From the NCBI GenBank assembly GCA_051530055.1, contig CM121343.1, forward strand, positions 4,216,001 to 4,280,000: a DNA stretch of 64,000 nucleotides, in the 5' to 3' direction. Source of the stretch: Neoechinorhynchus agilis. Taxonomy: Eukaryota > Acanthocephala. The position numbers were made by a program, and so were the translations under genes. Each line of letters starts with the position of its first letter. Within the stretch, counting starts at the first letter, position 1. Positions 10,870 through 24,300 of the stretch are shown piece by piece. Under the pieces are notes generated by a model. It was given only the letters and a program-made list of their open reading frames with translations, made no database searches and had not been told where the DNA came from.

Positions 10870-11525
10870 ATGGGGAGAAAAAAGATCCGTATATCACGAA
10901 TATCAGACGAACGAAATCGTCAAGTGACCTTCACAAAGCGTAAATTTGGTCTCATGAAAAAAGCCTACGAACTATCCATTCTTTGCGATTGCGAAATAGC
11001 CCTTATTATATTCAATAATGCCAATAAGCTATTCCAATACTCAAGTTCTGATATGGATTCGGTGTTGCTGAAATATACGGAATGCGCACAACCACAAGAA
11101 AGCCGCACAAATGTCGATATCAACGAGGTAAATATCAACAAAACCAGTCGATTTCAATATCAGGCTATTTGGTCTATTATTAGATGCTAAAGCGCAAAGA
11201 GCAAAAATATTTTCCTCTGAATAACCTGCCGAATTTCCCCAATTTAATTGTATGCGACGAAGATCCAGTTGAATGTAATTTAAAGGAAACTGAGTCACCT
11301 TTGTCACTTCCGAACCAACAACCATTTTACATAACCACAAACATGGGTCAATGGAACACGCATGAGGGTTCTAAAGTCCATTCCGGGGTTAACCATGGAT
11401 CGTTGTTCTCGAATTTCACGGACTGTCAAATTGGATATGCTGAAAACAATCGTGAGCAAGAAGCGAAATTATCACCGGTACGAAACGGGCTAAGTTCCTC
11501 TTCTCGCAACTCAGATGTACTTTAA
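10870..11525 (+). CDS. mef2: MEF2 MADS-box transcription factor, short form
   Basis: Exon 1 (10870-11127) starts at [18 protein letters not shown] and carries the complete MADS box, followed by the MEF2 domain ([20 protein letters not shown] and [18 protein letters not shown]). The start was chosen because MGRKK is the invariant MEF2 N-terminus. A 56-bp intron (11128-11183) ends tattattag. Exon 2 (11184-11525) begins [10 protein letters not shown] and runs to a stop, giving about 200 residues in all. MEF2 proteins are usually 340-500 residues, and exon 2 has no obvious transactivation motif. The real gene may therefore be longer through splicing before this stop. A proline run (PLPPPPPPLPLYSSS) is open near 11870-11935 and another near 12040-12105. 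It binds A/T-rich CTA(A/T)4TAG sites in muscle and neurons of other animals. Confidence 0.88.
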
Positions 11526-13831
11526 GATGTTATTGGAACTTTTGGATTGCATACTGAAACACACGGACGATGAGAAGCTGCTCTGCATGAAGAATACAGA
11601 TAGTACGCAGCGGTTATGAAGCACTGTTCAAGAACTTCTTGGCCGTTTTTTTATGGGCGTAGTTTTGTTATAGTGAAACGAAGCCATGATAGACGTTTGA
11701 ACTCTAATCTGAATTTTAAAGGTTAAGACGATAGCCGTTTTAAGCAACACAATCGAGTAGAAGAAACAAGCATTCTAGATGAGATTATCACTCGCGATTT
11801 TGTGTAAATTTGCGATAATAACAAGCAGTTTGCTGCTATATTAAATGTTACCAGTACACATCAGACTATGCCACTGCCACCACCACCACCACCGCTGCCG
11901 CTCTACAGCTCTTCCTACTCGATATTAAACTGCCGTTAAACGCGGATGATAAAACAGCAACGTTATGAATATTTAATCTAGTCATCATATGGACTTAGTT
12001 CGTTCACCTTTCAATTATTAAGGAGCTTCTTCGGTTCGTGATGGATTATCCGCCGCCGCCGTTGCCGCCGCCGTCGCCGCAGCCAAACAATGCCCTCAGT
12101 TCGATAATTTCGTCCTCAATTTTAAGACAGATCCGCTAAGTCATTATTGTCAAAGCTGTTAACAGCAAAGTGTCTCCGTCGCCAGGATTAACTTACAAAT
12201 GTAAGTAAAATCATGTTATACTAGTCAGCATTGAAGGGAAATTTAGCTTGGATGAAATGAATTTACCGTTCAGATCAAATACTAATGATTTTGATAGCGT
12301 TCAGAAATTCACTTTTAAATTTTTTTAGCTCTGCATTCAGATTTTGTAAAGTCCCTTTTTCTAAAGCTTTGCATTTGAGTTCTTTAAATTTCGAATTTAT
12401 CGAAGTGCGGTGATGATGACAGCAAAGACGAGGAAAAATTAAAGTATAGAGCTTACGATTTACAATCACCAAAACAACGCGTGAAACTGCTCATAATTTA
12501 AATAAATTTCTTATAAATCGTGGTTCACGCGAAACTTCAGCTTGGCCTGATCGTGGAAGCAACTCATTTTTGCAAAGGACTTAAATTTTGCAGTTCGAAG
12601 AAATTCAGTAAGTCAATCGTTTTAGTTTACATCAATCCATATTCTGTTATGGTCAACAAATCTCAATTATCTGCTGATGTATATGCAACATTTGTATTCG
12701 AAATTAAACTCGTTATTAAACTCGCATTTAAAAGAATGATGTGTTGTTTTGTCGAAAATATGGTCTTGCTTGAAGTTCTGTTTCGCTGCCTGAACAGTTC
12801 AATTATTTGATTTATTGTGCGCTTATTAGTCTATATTTTGACTCAGTTCGGAAAAACGTGATCAAATTATCCAATGTGTTCTTCGTCGATTTGAAACGAC
12901 TAAAACGGAATACAGTTCTTAATGTCATTACTATTCAACTTCAGTACGCAAACTAGAATTCGTCAACTTAAGCGTTCCTAACATTTGAAATCTGACAACA
13001 CTAGGACGATTTCTCGATGGTTTGATGAATAAACCGGAGGGTTCGACACCTTCCTTTTGATCGCTTGACTTAAAAGTCGTCTAAATTTAAGAATATACAT
13101 TACTCTTATAAGCTCACTAGTATTCTCGATCGGAAACAATTGGTTGATGGTTTTCGAAATGCATTTATTTTGGACGGACTAGGGACAGTCAGACTTTATT
13201 GTAGACGCAGTTCTGAATCACCTGTGTCCTGTATGGTCTACAGATATATTTTGGTGTCCATTGTCATTCACTGTTTGACACCGGCGCGATATCCACCGCT
13301 TCCGCCCATCATCTATTCGTTTTACATAGGCCGACATTCGATACCCAGAAAATCAAGGGATGAAAATGTTAGTATCAACTTTCCTCACTAAATGAACCGC
13401 TCCAGCAATGGCAGTCAGCTGTCGTCTATACTTTTAAAGTATCAATTCATTGGTCCAACCGTGACGGTCAACGCTAGTTCTCTACCAGTGCTCTCTCTCT
13501 CGATATTGCGGTGTTATAAAAAAATAAAAGTTTTCAGAATCTATCAAAAAATTAGTGTCACTGTAAGGACGTTCTCGTTTTCTCCTTGAAATTGAAGTGT
13601 ATTCTGAGCATTGGACTTTTTTGATCCCTCGCCAAAATGGCGACAAAATCTTCTCAAAACTTTCAGACATTTAGTCAACATTCCACCGAAACCAAAGTCT
13701 ACTGTGATAAGAAAGGCGATTGAGACTATGCTCACAAAACTGAAATGGTGCGTCCAGCTTCTTGATCTCGCATTCCGTCAATCCCGATCACACACAAATA
13801 GAGTTTTATAAACATACTGCAAAGACTTTGG
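11526..13831. other. Mostly non-coding stretch between mef2 and the Ig gene
   Basis: Contains CAC/CCG-rich triplet runs at about 11873-11900 and 12048-12083 that could encode polyproline if spliced to mef2. No splice junctions could be proved. The remaining frames are short and unlike known proteins. Confidence 0.45.
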
Positions 13832-14669
13832 ATGAGTATGGTATTTGTTGAGCAATGCGTGCTACCTAATGATTCCTCACTAACTTCATGGATGCCGTTT
13901 AATTTGGCAACCACTTCAAAACTTAAGACTATTGAGGTTTTATGTGGACGACGAGTGACTATGAGATGTGCTCACAATGTATCCAGCAGCAAACAGGTTT
14001 TTACAAAGCAATGTCTCAAGATAATAAGCGAATAGGTAACGTGGGTGCGATACGCGAACAATGAAAAGTATCCAGAGGTGCTATTTGTTGGCTGTAATCA
14101 ACTTACAACTGATGAACGTTTCGAAATATGCTGTCCAAAATGCCGTCGTGCTCATCAAAAGTGGGCGCTTACCATTTCGGCAACACTGCCAATGGACAAT
14201 GGAATTTATGCTTGCAGAATATCCAACACTAACCATCGCCGCATTTTTCATTTAAATGTTCAAGGCTAGTTTACACTTTTCTGCGATTCTAATTTAAAAG
14301 AACGCACTAGAGGCCGGCTGCATCGACATTTGGTGGAAGGAGTATAACCGAGAGCGTATGAAATATTTGGAAATTAGTTGTATTGTGTACAAGTCTCCCT
14401 ATCAAGTGAATGAAGAAATACGAATGCTCTTTAACAATTCCGTTATTTCATTGGTATCTTCGAGAACCCGAACGACCACATCGGTTCATAGACTAATGAT
14501 TCTCAAGACAGTTATTCTACAAAATGTCACCGAATCGGACTCAGGGCGTTACGAATGTGTCTATCCAGGTTATCAGACTGGATTTGTAGTCAAGTTCAAT
14601 AGAATTGCACCACTTCAAACCCGTGCTATTGTTGGCATTGTACACTGCTTGGTTTTTTTTATTGTATGA
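13832..14669 (+). CDS. Two-Ig-domain cell-surface protein, probably membrane- or GPI-anchored
   Basis: The first Ig domain is split by a 39-bp intron (13997-14035). It has the B-strand cysteine in VTMRCAHNVSSSKQ, then VTWVRYANNEKYPEVLF with the core tryptophan, and the closing motif MDNGIYACRISN. A second exon (about 14305-14669) encodes another Ig domain: LEISCIVYKSPYQ, then VTESDSGRYECVYPGYQTGF. It ends with a hydrophobic tail, AIVGIVHCLVFFIV, that suits a GPI signal or a very short membrane anchor. The V-type domains and this ending resemble the lachesin, neurotrimin and zig groups of neural adhesion proteins, but the exact subgroup cannot be named. The junction between the exons is either GC-AG (CAAG/gctagt) or a GT donor 8 bases earlier. 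The signal-peptide exon was not found, so the 5' end is uncertain. Confidence 0.65.
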
Positions 14670-15814
14670 TTATAAGAATTAAAACTAAATTAAGTCTAGG
14701 AATGTGTTAGCGCACTAATAACGGATTGCAATCATTATTTTTATATTTTATTATAGGTATAATCGTGGTGAGTTAAGGAGACACTCGTTACAAGATTTAT
14801 ATCCGATAACCCAGCGTTAGATTCTAAAACTTGGCAACCTAAAGTTTCCAGTAACTAAGCAAAAGTGGCCTTCAATATCTCCGCTTCGTGTATTCGGCAC
14901 TATCTAACACCTTGATGAGTCTTGGAAACATTGAACTTTAGTATTGGATGGTTTGTTTTTTCTAAACATCGATTGCTAACACATCCAGTTACTTCAAATT
15001 GAACGTTTCAATGTAAACCGATTCCAAATTTTCTATTTACATAAAATCTGAGCACGCCAGTCATAAATTTGGGTACGAGCTCCAACCGTTTCGCATAATA
15101 GGCACGCACTTGCGGCATAGACTAATCCGTTAGGGCGAAAAGGGTAAATGATCATAGAGGGTGCGTTATTCCGAGTTGCCGGTTACCTTTTCTGCGGTTA
15201 GAGGAATGGCATATTTGCGTATGGCGTAGTACCTTATCTTTGTGCAGATCTAACCAAGGAACCTCGTTTCCTAGTAACAGCTAATGGTTAGATTTTTAGA
15301 AAACGTTTGGGTCATTATCACACCTTAACCATCATCCAGGCTGCTCAGGAACTCCCCTTGGTTAATAGAAGGCAGAAGCGGATCATGTTCAGAAACGCTA
15401 CAACCAGCGTTGTTGACCAGCACAATCTTACTTACAGGGTTCGTAACACTGTACAGATCCGGTTATCCAACAGTATCAATTTTTTAAATTGGTTCTTTAG
15501 TTATCGCTGTTTGAGAGACTGTTTCATGCACGCAACCAATTACACGCCACATACCACGATGCCGATTCTCAAATGAATCCGGCACGCCAAACCACTAGGG
15601 CCCAAAATTAAGATCATACGTAACCTTATTTCGTACCCAATGTTTACTCCTTTGTGTATGATAGAGACTTGTTGGTTTCCCGCATATCCACCGATAGATT
15701 AATTGGTCCCTCGCCCGTGTTGTCGTTTGTTTTTTGCGTTTACCCATAGACCGGCGAACTCTAGTAAACTTACCGAGGTGTAGAAGGTGCACCAATAAAG
15801 TTGACCTAGATAAA
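14670..15814. other. Non-coding stretch between the Ig gene and ndrg
   Basis: No supported gene. A weak frame at 15307-15576 (+) and another at 15595-15795 (-, MGKRKKQTTTRARDQLIYRW) have slight transposase-like composition, but neither is convincing. Confidence 0.45.
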
Positions 15815-17482
15815 ATGTCATCGTCAAGAAGGTTCAGTGAACCGCCAATTCCGGATAATTTCTCCCCAATCGCTATTGGCGCACGAACCTGCTATTGTCA
15901 GGTTAGTCGATTTTCACAAAATTTAATCGACATCTTCATGAGATAAAAGGTAATTAATACTGATCTGCATTTAGAAAGAACATGTATTTTCTCATAAATT
16001 GGGACTTAAATTTACAATTTTCGTCCAGGTTAGTCCTACAATCATCTAATGTAAAAATAACTTGACCATTTAACGCATTTTAAAAGAATGAGGTTCAAGT
16101 ACAGAGCAGAGGTTGTTGCATCATGACAATTCACGACGTCGGAACCACTCGTTAGTGCCATTTTCGTATCTTCAATGATTCATTCTTTAATGCCAGACGC
16201 AGAATTTCACAATTTCGTTAACGATTCCACAACAGTACATCTTAGGAACCGTATCGTATGGCTCCATGTAGAACTCCCAGGCCAAGAAGACAATGCTCCG
16301 GATTTAAACATAAGGTGAATTAATTTGCATCGTAAATATTGTTATATCAAAGTTTAAGCAAATATCCGTCTCTGGATGATTTGGCCCGTGAGCTAGTCGT
16401 TATTCTTGAGGCTGCTAAAGTACCTCATCCCGTGATTATGGGTGAGGGAATAGGCGCCAACATCGCGGCCAGGTTTGCAATGTTATATCCAACATCTTGC
16501 TTGGGTCTGATTTTGATCAAGCCAACCGCAACGGCAGCCGGACTAAAAGAAGCGTTTCTTGATAAGGTAAATGAATGCTTCTTGTTGTTTTTCACTGAAA
16601 AATTGTTAGATTTATCAATGGCGACTATCGAATAAAGGAATGGTGCCACAAGCAGCAACCTACCTTTCATGGAATACATTTGGCGAGGTATTTGTCCAAA
16701 TTTCAAATATAATGAGATTCAATACTTTGACAGGCCCATGAAAAAATGAAAGGCAAAGATAAACCGAGGCGTAACACGACTCCGGCGGTATGTCGCAATT
16801 CCCCCATTTGTATCATTACTACATTTGATGTCGATAGGAAGATGCAATTCAACGATTTAGGGATGATTTGGCTCACAAGCGCAACCCAAAGAATCTCGCT
16901 CTTTTCTTCGGAGCTATTAAAAAGTATTTTTCAATGTAGCCTTTATATTTGACTAGAAATATAAATTTTAGCCGGACGGATATAACCGATAAAATGCACC
17001 TGATCAAGTGAGTACCGTTGTAGGGATTTTGAACTCTCCAAGTTTCTTCAAAGGTGCGATGTTCTTGTTGTTTGCGGTCGCCAAACCGCAGTCCTTCATA
17101 CAACCGAGAAATTTTTTGAGAAATTTAAAGAAAGTCGCCAAGAACAAGATAACACTGTGCGAATGTTTGAAAACAGTACTTTGATTGTATTTGACGACGT
17201 CTCGAATGTTCTAATTGAAGCGGTGAGTGTGCAATATCTTACCTTTTGTGGAAATTGAATCGATTGAACATTTTAGTCAGACAGACTTGCTCATGCAGTA
17301 CAATATTTTCTTCAAGGGATAGGTCTAAGTAAGACATTTTGGTGGGTTATATTCCATAACATCACTGATATTTAGTCTCAGGCGTTCCATTGGTGAAAGG
17401 GTTGGAAGGTTTGGGAAGGAGGCACAGAACATTTTCGATGGCACAGGCGGACGAACCAGTATTACCGCAATCACGTAAATAA
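15815..17482 (+). CDS. ndrg: NDRG family protein (N-myc downstream-regulated, alpha/beta-hydrolase fold)
   Basis: A complete gene of 11 exons: 15815-15901, 16087-16150, 16197-16314, 16353-16566, 16610-16687, 16734-16787, 16838-16923, 16972-17007, 17054-17222, 17277-17328 and 17376-17482. All phases agree and give 354 residues, the usual family size. Landmarks are IMTIHDVGTTHAEFHNFVND, RIVWLHVELPGQEDNAPDL, YPSLDDLARELV, the nucleophile-elbow region MGEGIGANIAARFAMLYP (no catalytic serine, as in other NDRGs), FRDDLAHKRNPKNLALFFGA, CDVLVVCGRQTAVLH and RLAHAVQYFLQGIG. Introns are 37-63 bp except the first (185 bp). NDRGs act in differentiation and stress responses in the cytoplasm and lack proven hydrolase activity. 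The last short exon could be read in another frame, but only this one fits the donor phase. Confidence 0.92.
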
Positions 17483-18348
17483 GTTTGATTACTGCCGTCA
17501 GAAGTGCTTAGTTATATATCAGCTGCTTGTGTGTTTTTTTGTGCGTAATTGGGGATGGACAAATCATAATTATACGCGCATCCGCAATTTAACTAATATC
17601 CAACGAAGCAATGCACCTGATTGAAACATTTCGAGCTTAAAAAAGAATTATCGGGATTTATACGCTGTTGCGTCGTTGACGCCGAATAATATTAACGGTT
17701 GAAAAAGTCTAGTATTTATGCTTTCCTACGAGTACATCTCATAGTTAATTGGCAATATAGTTGTATTTGCAATTCCAATTTTCTCTAAAGTATAGAAAAA
17801 CGGCATGAATTCCAAGTAATCTCTTTTGTGTGACATTGTAAATATTTATTTTGAAAGGTCTAATAGTCTGTCTAATGTGCATAAGTGGATTACATGGTAT
17901 TTGAATTTGATTCCATCGCACTCAGAATTCTAGACATGTGAAGAATAGCTAGCATGGTTGCGGGAGCGAATAAAATCTCTTAGTCCTTGTTTTTCAGCTA
18001 CATCCATGCATTATACAGAGGTTTAGTGCATGTCTCTTAAAATCGATAAAGCGTTACTCGACTCCAAGAGGTGAATACCAAGACTTCCTTTTCTTATTAT
18101 GAATTTTGCAACGAATCAAATGCCGGGAAAAACATCAGTGCACGCCTGAAAACATGCTATGTGCCCACAAGTGGAGCGCGAATTGCATTTTTGAGGACGC
18201 TTCCGTAAAAGTCGATGTAGCGACGGGTATTCTAAGATGAAGTAATAAATCTTAGAATGCAATCGAGTCTACTGTTTACTTCAAAGTAGCCACATATAAA
18301 TTATGAAATTTTAAGATCCGACGAAAAAAAACCAAATCAGAATGATAC
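17483..18348. other. Intergenic region between ndrg and CAPS
   Basis: AT-rich, with no gene-like frame and no obvious repeat. It presumably holds the CAPS promoter; no motif is clear. Confidence 0.5.
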
Positions 18349-21300
18349 ATGCTGGTTTCATCGTCAAGCAGTGAAGAAGATGTCATTGATGCCATAGAGC
18401 AGTTCAATTCAAGCAAAAGTAATAGCAGCGAACTGGCTGTGTGTGACAATAGGAGACACGAGAGTGATCATCCAGATACGATTTGTAACTCAACAAAAAA
18501 CAAAATGGATCCCAAACAGGATACTTGGACTTCTGGGTTCACTTGTCCAAGTGAAAAGAACTCACATGAGTTAATGTCGTTCCGTGGCGATGATAACTCA
18601 TGCAAATTACACGAGAATGCATACAGACAAAAGGTAGTTGCTTATGTTCATCTATGCCGATGCATTGCGCATCCCTTCAATGTAAGACAAAAAGAGGATT
18701 TTATATCAAAAGGATGCAAAATAACGAATGTACATCTACTAGAATTAATCAGTAACTTCAATCGATTTTTAAATACTGATGATAATCCGAAAGATGAACT
18801 GTTTAAAATCGTTAAAGTTTATACCAGGTATCCTCAATTTTTCCTAAAGAATTGAGGGCGCCGGATTTACACGGAGACGGTGCTAAAATCAGTCGCGATC
18901 TCAAACATGGTCGACAAAGGTGCCTTTTGTTTTAATGATCTTCGTGAAATATTCCAAGCAATGACCATGGCAAACGTGTCCGATTCTACGGCTGAAACTT
19001 TCAGCGAAAGGAAATTGAAGACTACATCGTGGCTTATAGATTTTACGTTCATTAGTAATTTTAACGAGTTTGAAGATTCGGATCAATGCAGCAACAAAAT
19101 GTCCAACCATGCTCGTTATTCAGACTCGGCTCTAAATAAGGAAAAACTGTATGAAATGTTCCAAAAAGTATTATCAATATCCAAATGCGAACATATACTT
19201 ATTTCCAAACTGACACAAGTAAGCTTACACAAAAAGCATCTTAACTCTTCGCTTACTTTCAGCTGAAATGGTAGTATTTAAAGAATCGTGGCTAAAAAAT
19301 TCTTAACATAGTTTCATTTACTGCATTGAACGTATTTCTTTCATTAATAACCAATTGTTTGTTTCAATTCGTTTGGACCGCGACTTCAACTTCATCCTCA
19401 TTTATACAATTTATCATAGAGAGATGATAGAGGTGGAATTGTGGTGATCATAATCCCCTGGATAAAACATTTTTAATTGTAATGACTGATGAGACGTGGC
19501 TTTTTGAAATATTTTAATAAAATTTGTTTTATCCGGGCGATTATGATCATCAAAAATCTCTTTCAGACAATTTGATGAAAATCGGTTTTCACCTATAGAA
19601 TGAAAATGCTGAGCTGTCATTAATTACACACGGAATCTTTATCTGGAAAGATCAACAAAGAGACTGCTTAAATGCAGCCGGAAAAATATAGATCGTATTT
19701 AGTAACCTTATCGGTTCGCGTGATTTGCGATCTAGATTTTATGCACAATCGAACAATTTCCTTTTTTCATCTTTTTCCCTATTTATTCTTGAAATTTAAT
19801 CCTCATTTATTCTCACAATTAAGCAGAAATCGCATCCCCTTCCTTTTTCCGATGTATTTGGGTACTGAATATTTTTTCGAAAACGCTATCAGCACTCCGA
19901 CTGATCATTCTGAAAAGTCTGTTTATTTGTAAACTTCTCAGAGTTGTACATCATTTCAACTGTTTATGTGAGCAGTCTTGCCATGACAATGCATTATTTT
20001 TTAATTCTCTTTTGATCTAAAGCTGGATGACATGGATGAGCAAGCGGTAACTATTAGACGAGAGATCGATTACAAGAAAAAGCAATTAGAACTGTTAGAA
20101 AATGTACGTTTCACTGTACTTTTATTCCAATGGACAGATAGATCTACACATACCTTCAGGGAAAGTGTTTGTTGCCCAGCTTTTCTCGCAAAGGAATGGA
20201 AGTGACCTACATTAAAGAGTGCAATGAGAGTATTCAGACACTCGTTCAGAATCTTGAACGGATGCCTATTTCCAAGGATACCGATGCAATTATGAAGCTT
20301 ACAAAGTCACGCTGTTCAAGGTATGTATTATGTTGGATTCATAAATTAAAAAATCATTTTCCCTAGAGATAGCAGTATAGTTCCAAACATCTTTTCTGTG
20401 CGACGAACTGAAACTAAATCACCACACAAAATGACGCTTCCTGTTCAGGTTTCAATATAGTCGATTATCCTCCATTTCGGGGTTACAGCATAAACTGTTT
20501 AGATAACAATTCATGAGTTGCGTGGGTTTTGTAAGTCTAAATTTGACCCATGTGAGAACATTTATTGCTCAATGCAAACCGATGGTTGTGACCGTCTTAG
20601 AACAGAATCTGCTCCAATGGATAATCCAAGGTTTGTTTCTACTTTTAAATGGAAACTCAGCCCTAACCAGCCGCGGTTTTGTAAGGTGGAGCACCCAAGG
20701 CGAGTTTGAGAGTCCTTACGTTCTCTCAACAATTAAAATCAAACTATATTGTGATAATAATCGAATATTATTTGTCGATGGAAAAGAAATAGCTAGTGTA
20801 CAATTGATGAACGTAACCATTTCTGCTAGAGTTGTTTAATTTTTAGGCAGCAATAAATGTGGAACCTGGAATTAATCGGAAAAATTTGTGGGTTACGATG
20901 AAAATGGCAAATACATATTCAGATGATATCGCTATACGTATCGACATACGGGTTACAAATCCCAGCAATCTTAAAATGAACGGGTTTATCAAAACTGTTC
21001 GAAAACCCATTCAATTGTTTCAAACTCTTAGGTGGTGCTTTGCAGTTGGTAAAACATGCTGGCGCAGGTGGAAGAAGCGCTATTTCGTCTTGATTCAGGT
21101 AATTGTGGACCAAGATTTAAGAATAGGTTGAGCCATTGTTACAATTATGCCGAATTTCCCTCAGCAAAAAGTGTATTCGAATAAGCAATGTCTAAACTTC
21201 CCATGATTATACATTTTGACAAACGAAGGGCGTGACTTTTTACCATTGGCTTATAGCATTTTTCTAAATTTCTTTAGTTGCGATCCAGCCACTGAAAAAT

Positions 21301-24300
21301 GCTCGAATGAGCTTATGAAGATGTTCATTTTTGAGTGCGTTTGAATAGTTTGGACCGAGCTTATTTTTTGGTTCTTAATAAACTGATAGACGGTCAGGTG
21401 AAACTTTTGCTTGCTCTTCCCTTCACATCCTTAATCTGTGCAAAATGCAGAACTGTAAAACATATAAATAAGAGTTTTTATGTCCGAATTATGAATTTAG
21501 GTTTCCCAGTATTGTTTCTCCTTATGCAACTACAAACAAAGGCGAATAAAGCCTTCGGGCATTTTGAATTTGTCTGGATTCACAGTTGACTATGTTGACA
21601 GGGAAAACGGTAAGCAATATCGATAGATTTATTTTTAATTCAGTTTGGTATAAAGCTGCACCTGAAGGACGCTCGTCTCCATCATTTCGACTCTACAATC
21701 TGAGCAATTCTATCTATATAACAGTTGACAGTGAATATACCCGTTCAGCCTGGATTAAGGCGCTCTATAGAGCTACAGGTCAAGCGAAAAAACCAGAAAT
21801 GCTCAATGTCTCTTTCGACAGCTCATTTGATCCAAATGGTATCAAAATGTTTGCATTACTCTTCTCAGAACTACTTTCAGACAAACTCCAAATTACCATG
21901 TCTGAGATTATTGCAAGAGACCTTAGTTTCAACGATTATGAATCGCTTTTGAGGCTTATTTTAAGGTCGACGATAATGTTTCGTCTTAATGAGTCTACTT
22001 GTTCTTTGGTTTGTCAAATCGTCTCATTTAAAATCCGTATAAGCAAAAAAAATTATATTTAGGGTTGGTTATCTGTCGAACAGTCTTTTGTCATTGAGGA
22101 GTATTGTTATCGGCATTTGATACGTCCGATAAAACGTCATATTTGCCAATTATCAGAGATGGTAACGTTTGCGGAATCGGGTTATTTCATAGATCCAGGT
22201 CTATTTCATTACGTTTACGTTTCTTGTGCTTCGAATTTATCTTATGCGAGGTATACATCGATAATAAAACATGGATATCACCGATTTTATAGCATAACTA
22301 TAAACGAGAGGAACGAATTTGAAGAAAACAGGGATAGGTTAAAACGTATTGTAATTGAACATTTAACTAACTTTCGGTATGAAATAAGATTTGAATGCTC
22401 TGTGTGACTCTCGGACAATTAGTGTAGTACCCATTTTCCCTACTCAAGACCAGAAGGTTCTTTAAAGTTATGTTTCGCTTTATTGGAACGGGTTAGTGGT
22501 TGCAGTTCAACATTAAATGCAGTCCACATATCCTTAAAATACTCTGAATGCCGTATAGATATTGAACAACGATGTGATACAGTCAAGTTTCAGTGAAGCT
22601 CAAGCTACAATATGCCGATGCATGGAAGCGGCTGCTTTATGTGATTACACTTCCATTATTAATCAAGTTCAATCTGAAAGTGAGTAGTTCGCGGCCAGCG
22701 TTATGATTGTCCTGTACTTACATTGAACCAAAAGTTTCAGGTCCACAGGACTCCATAACAAACAATATTTACAGGATAGTGAGTTGTAACAATCTCCGTA
22801 GGATCGCCAAGCTCTGTATTGATTTAATGAACGAGATACAGAACTATTACGCTCAGGTTAATTAAATGACTTTATGAGCCGCTAAAATCATCTTTTTTAT
22901 TTATTATAGGCATTCTCACACAATTCCAATGCACTTACCGCTTACGAAGACACGATTTGGTCACTTTTTTCGGTGGATCTGGACCACTGCGCAAGTGCGG
23001 ACTGCAACAATTTTAATGACTGCTTGGATGTTTTTATGATTATGAACACTTACTTAAAGAACTCTGAACTAAGGCATAAGAAATTTTATGCTCGTCTATA
23101 TTCAGTCTTCTCTCCACTTGTCATCCGCTACTTCGAAGTAATGGAACAAGAAGTAGCCTCATTTATTAACAGTGAATTCTTTAATGAAGATTGGAATGCT
23201 CATGAGTATATACTTCAATCTTCCTTTATTTACTAATAAATGATTTTTTAGGAACAGATGCAAGACGTTTGATCAAATAATGGAATATTATGACAAAATG
23301 CGCTGGTGTCTCGAGAAACTCGATTGGCCAGAACCGGAATTTGCGCATCACATAGAGCTCCGTCTTTCAAAGCTCTTTATTGACATTGTTATTTCCTATG
23401 CATCTAAAATCCTCAGTTTTTTTCAAGCAAGAATTAACAAATCATATGGAATCCTTGCAATAGCGACATCAGGTATATCGTATCTTGTGTCCGAGGAACT
23501 CTGCGTTCAAGCAAATATTGCGCTGCAATGCCGAGAAAAGGTAAATGCTTCCAAAACAATCTATCAACGTTCTCATAAGTCGTCCAAAATATACTCTTGC
23601 AGTATAATAGAACTAAAGTTGAAAGGATATCGATTTGCCAATAGTTTATTGCACTAAGATTTCACAATGCTGGCAATATGAGAAATGCGCTATAAACTTA
23701 CAACCCATGCCGATTGTTAAGAAATTAGTATAACTTGGTAAAGTGTTCAGTCTTATCTTTCACACACCCTAAATTGCATTCAATGTCCTTTTAACTCATC
23801 TTAAATGCTTCGACGTTTAACCATATCCCTGCTGCAAAAGGATTTTAGAACCTGATAAACAATGGAAGCCGTACATAGCCATGGCTATTCTTATCATTGT
23901 CCATTACTCCGTGAATTCTGTGTTTTATAGACAGATTTTCGTTCAGGCCAGCGGCTCAAGCTAAACAACAAAAGAATATGCAATGTTTACTTGTGTTTTA
24001 GTTGGTATTTAATAATGGGAAAAGTGTACACTACTGAACGGTTTAATCTCGTTTTTAATAACATTACCAAGAGTGCGAAATTCCGAATATTTTTGCCTAA
24101 TAAATTGGTTTTTAGAAATTAATCCAAGATGCAATGTTTACTTGTGTTTTAGTTGGTATTTAATAATGGGAAAAGTGTACACTACTGAACAGTTGAATCT
24201 CGTTTTTAATAACATTACCAAGAGTGCGAAATTCCGAATATTTTTGCCTAATAAATTGGCTTTTAGAATTTTTTCAATAAATTGTTTTAGAATAATCCAA

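Noticed and set aside
15307-15795. Weak Tc1/mariner-like frames on both strands
   Set aside because: Composition is vaguely helix-turn-helix-like, but no DDE residues, inverted ends or consistent strand were found.
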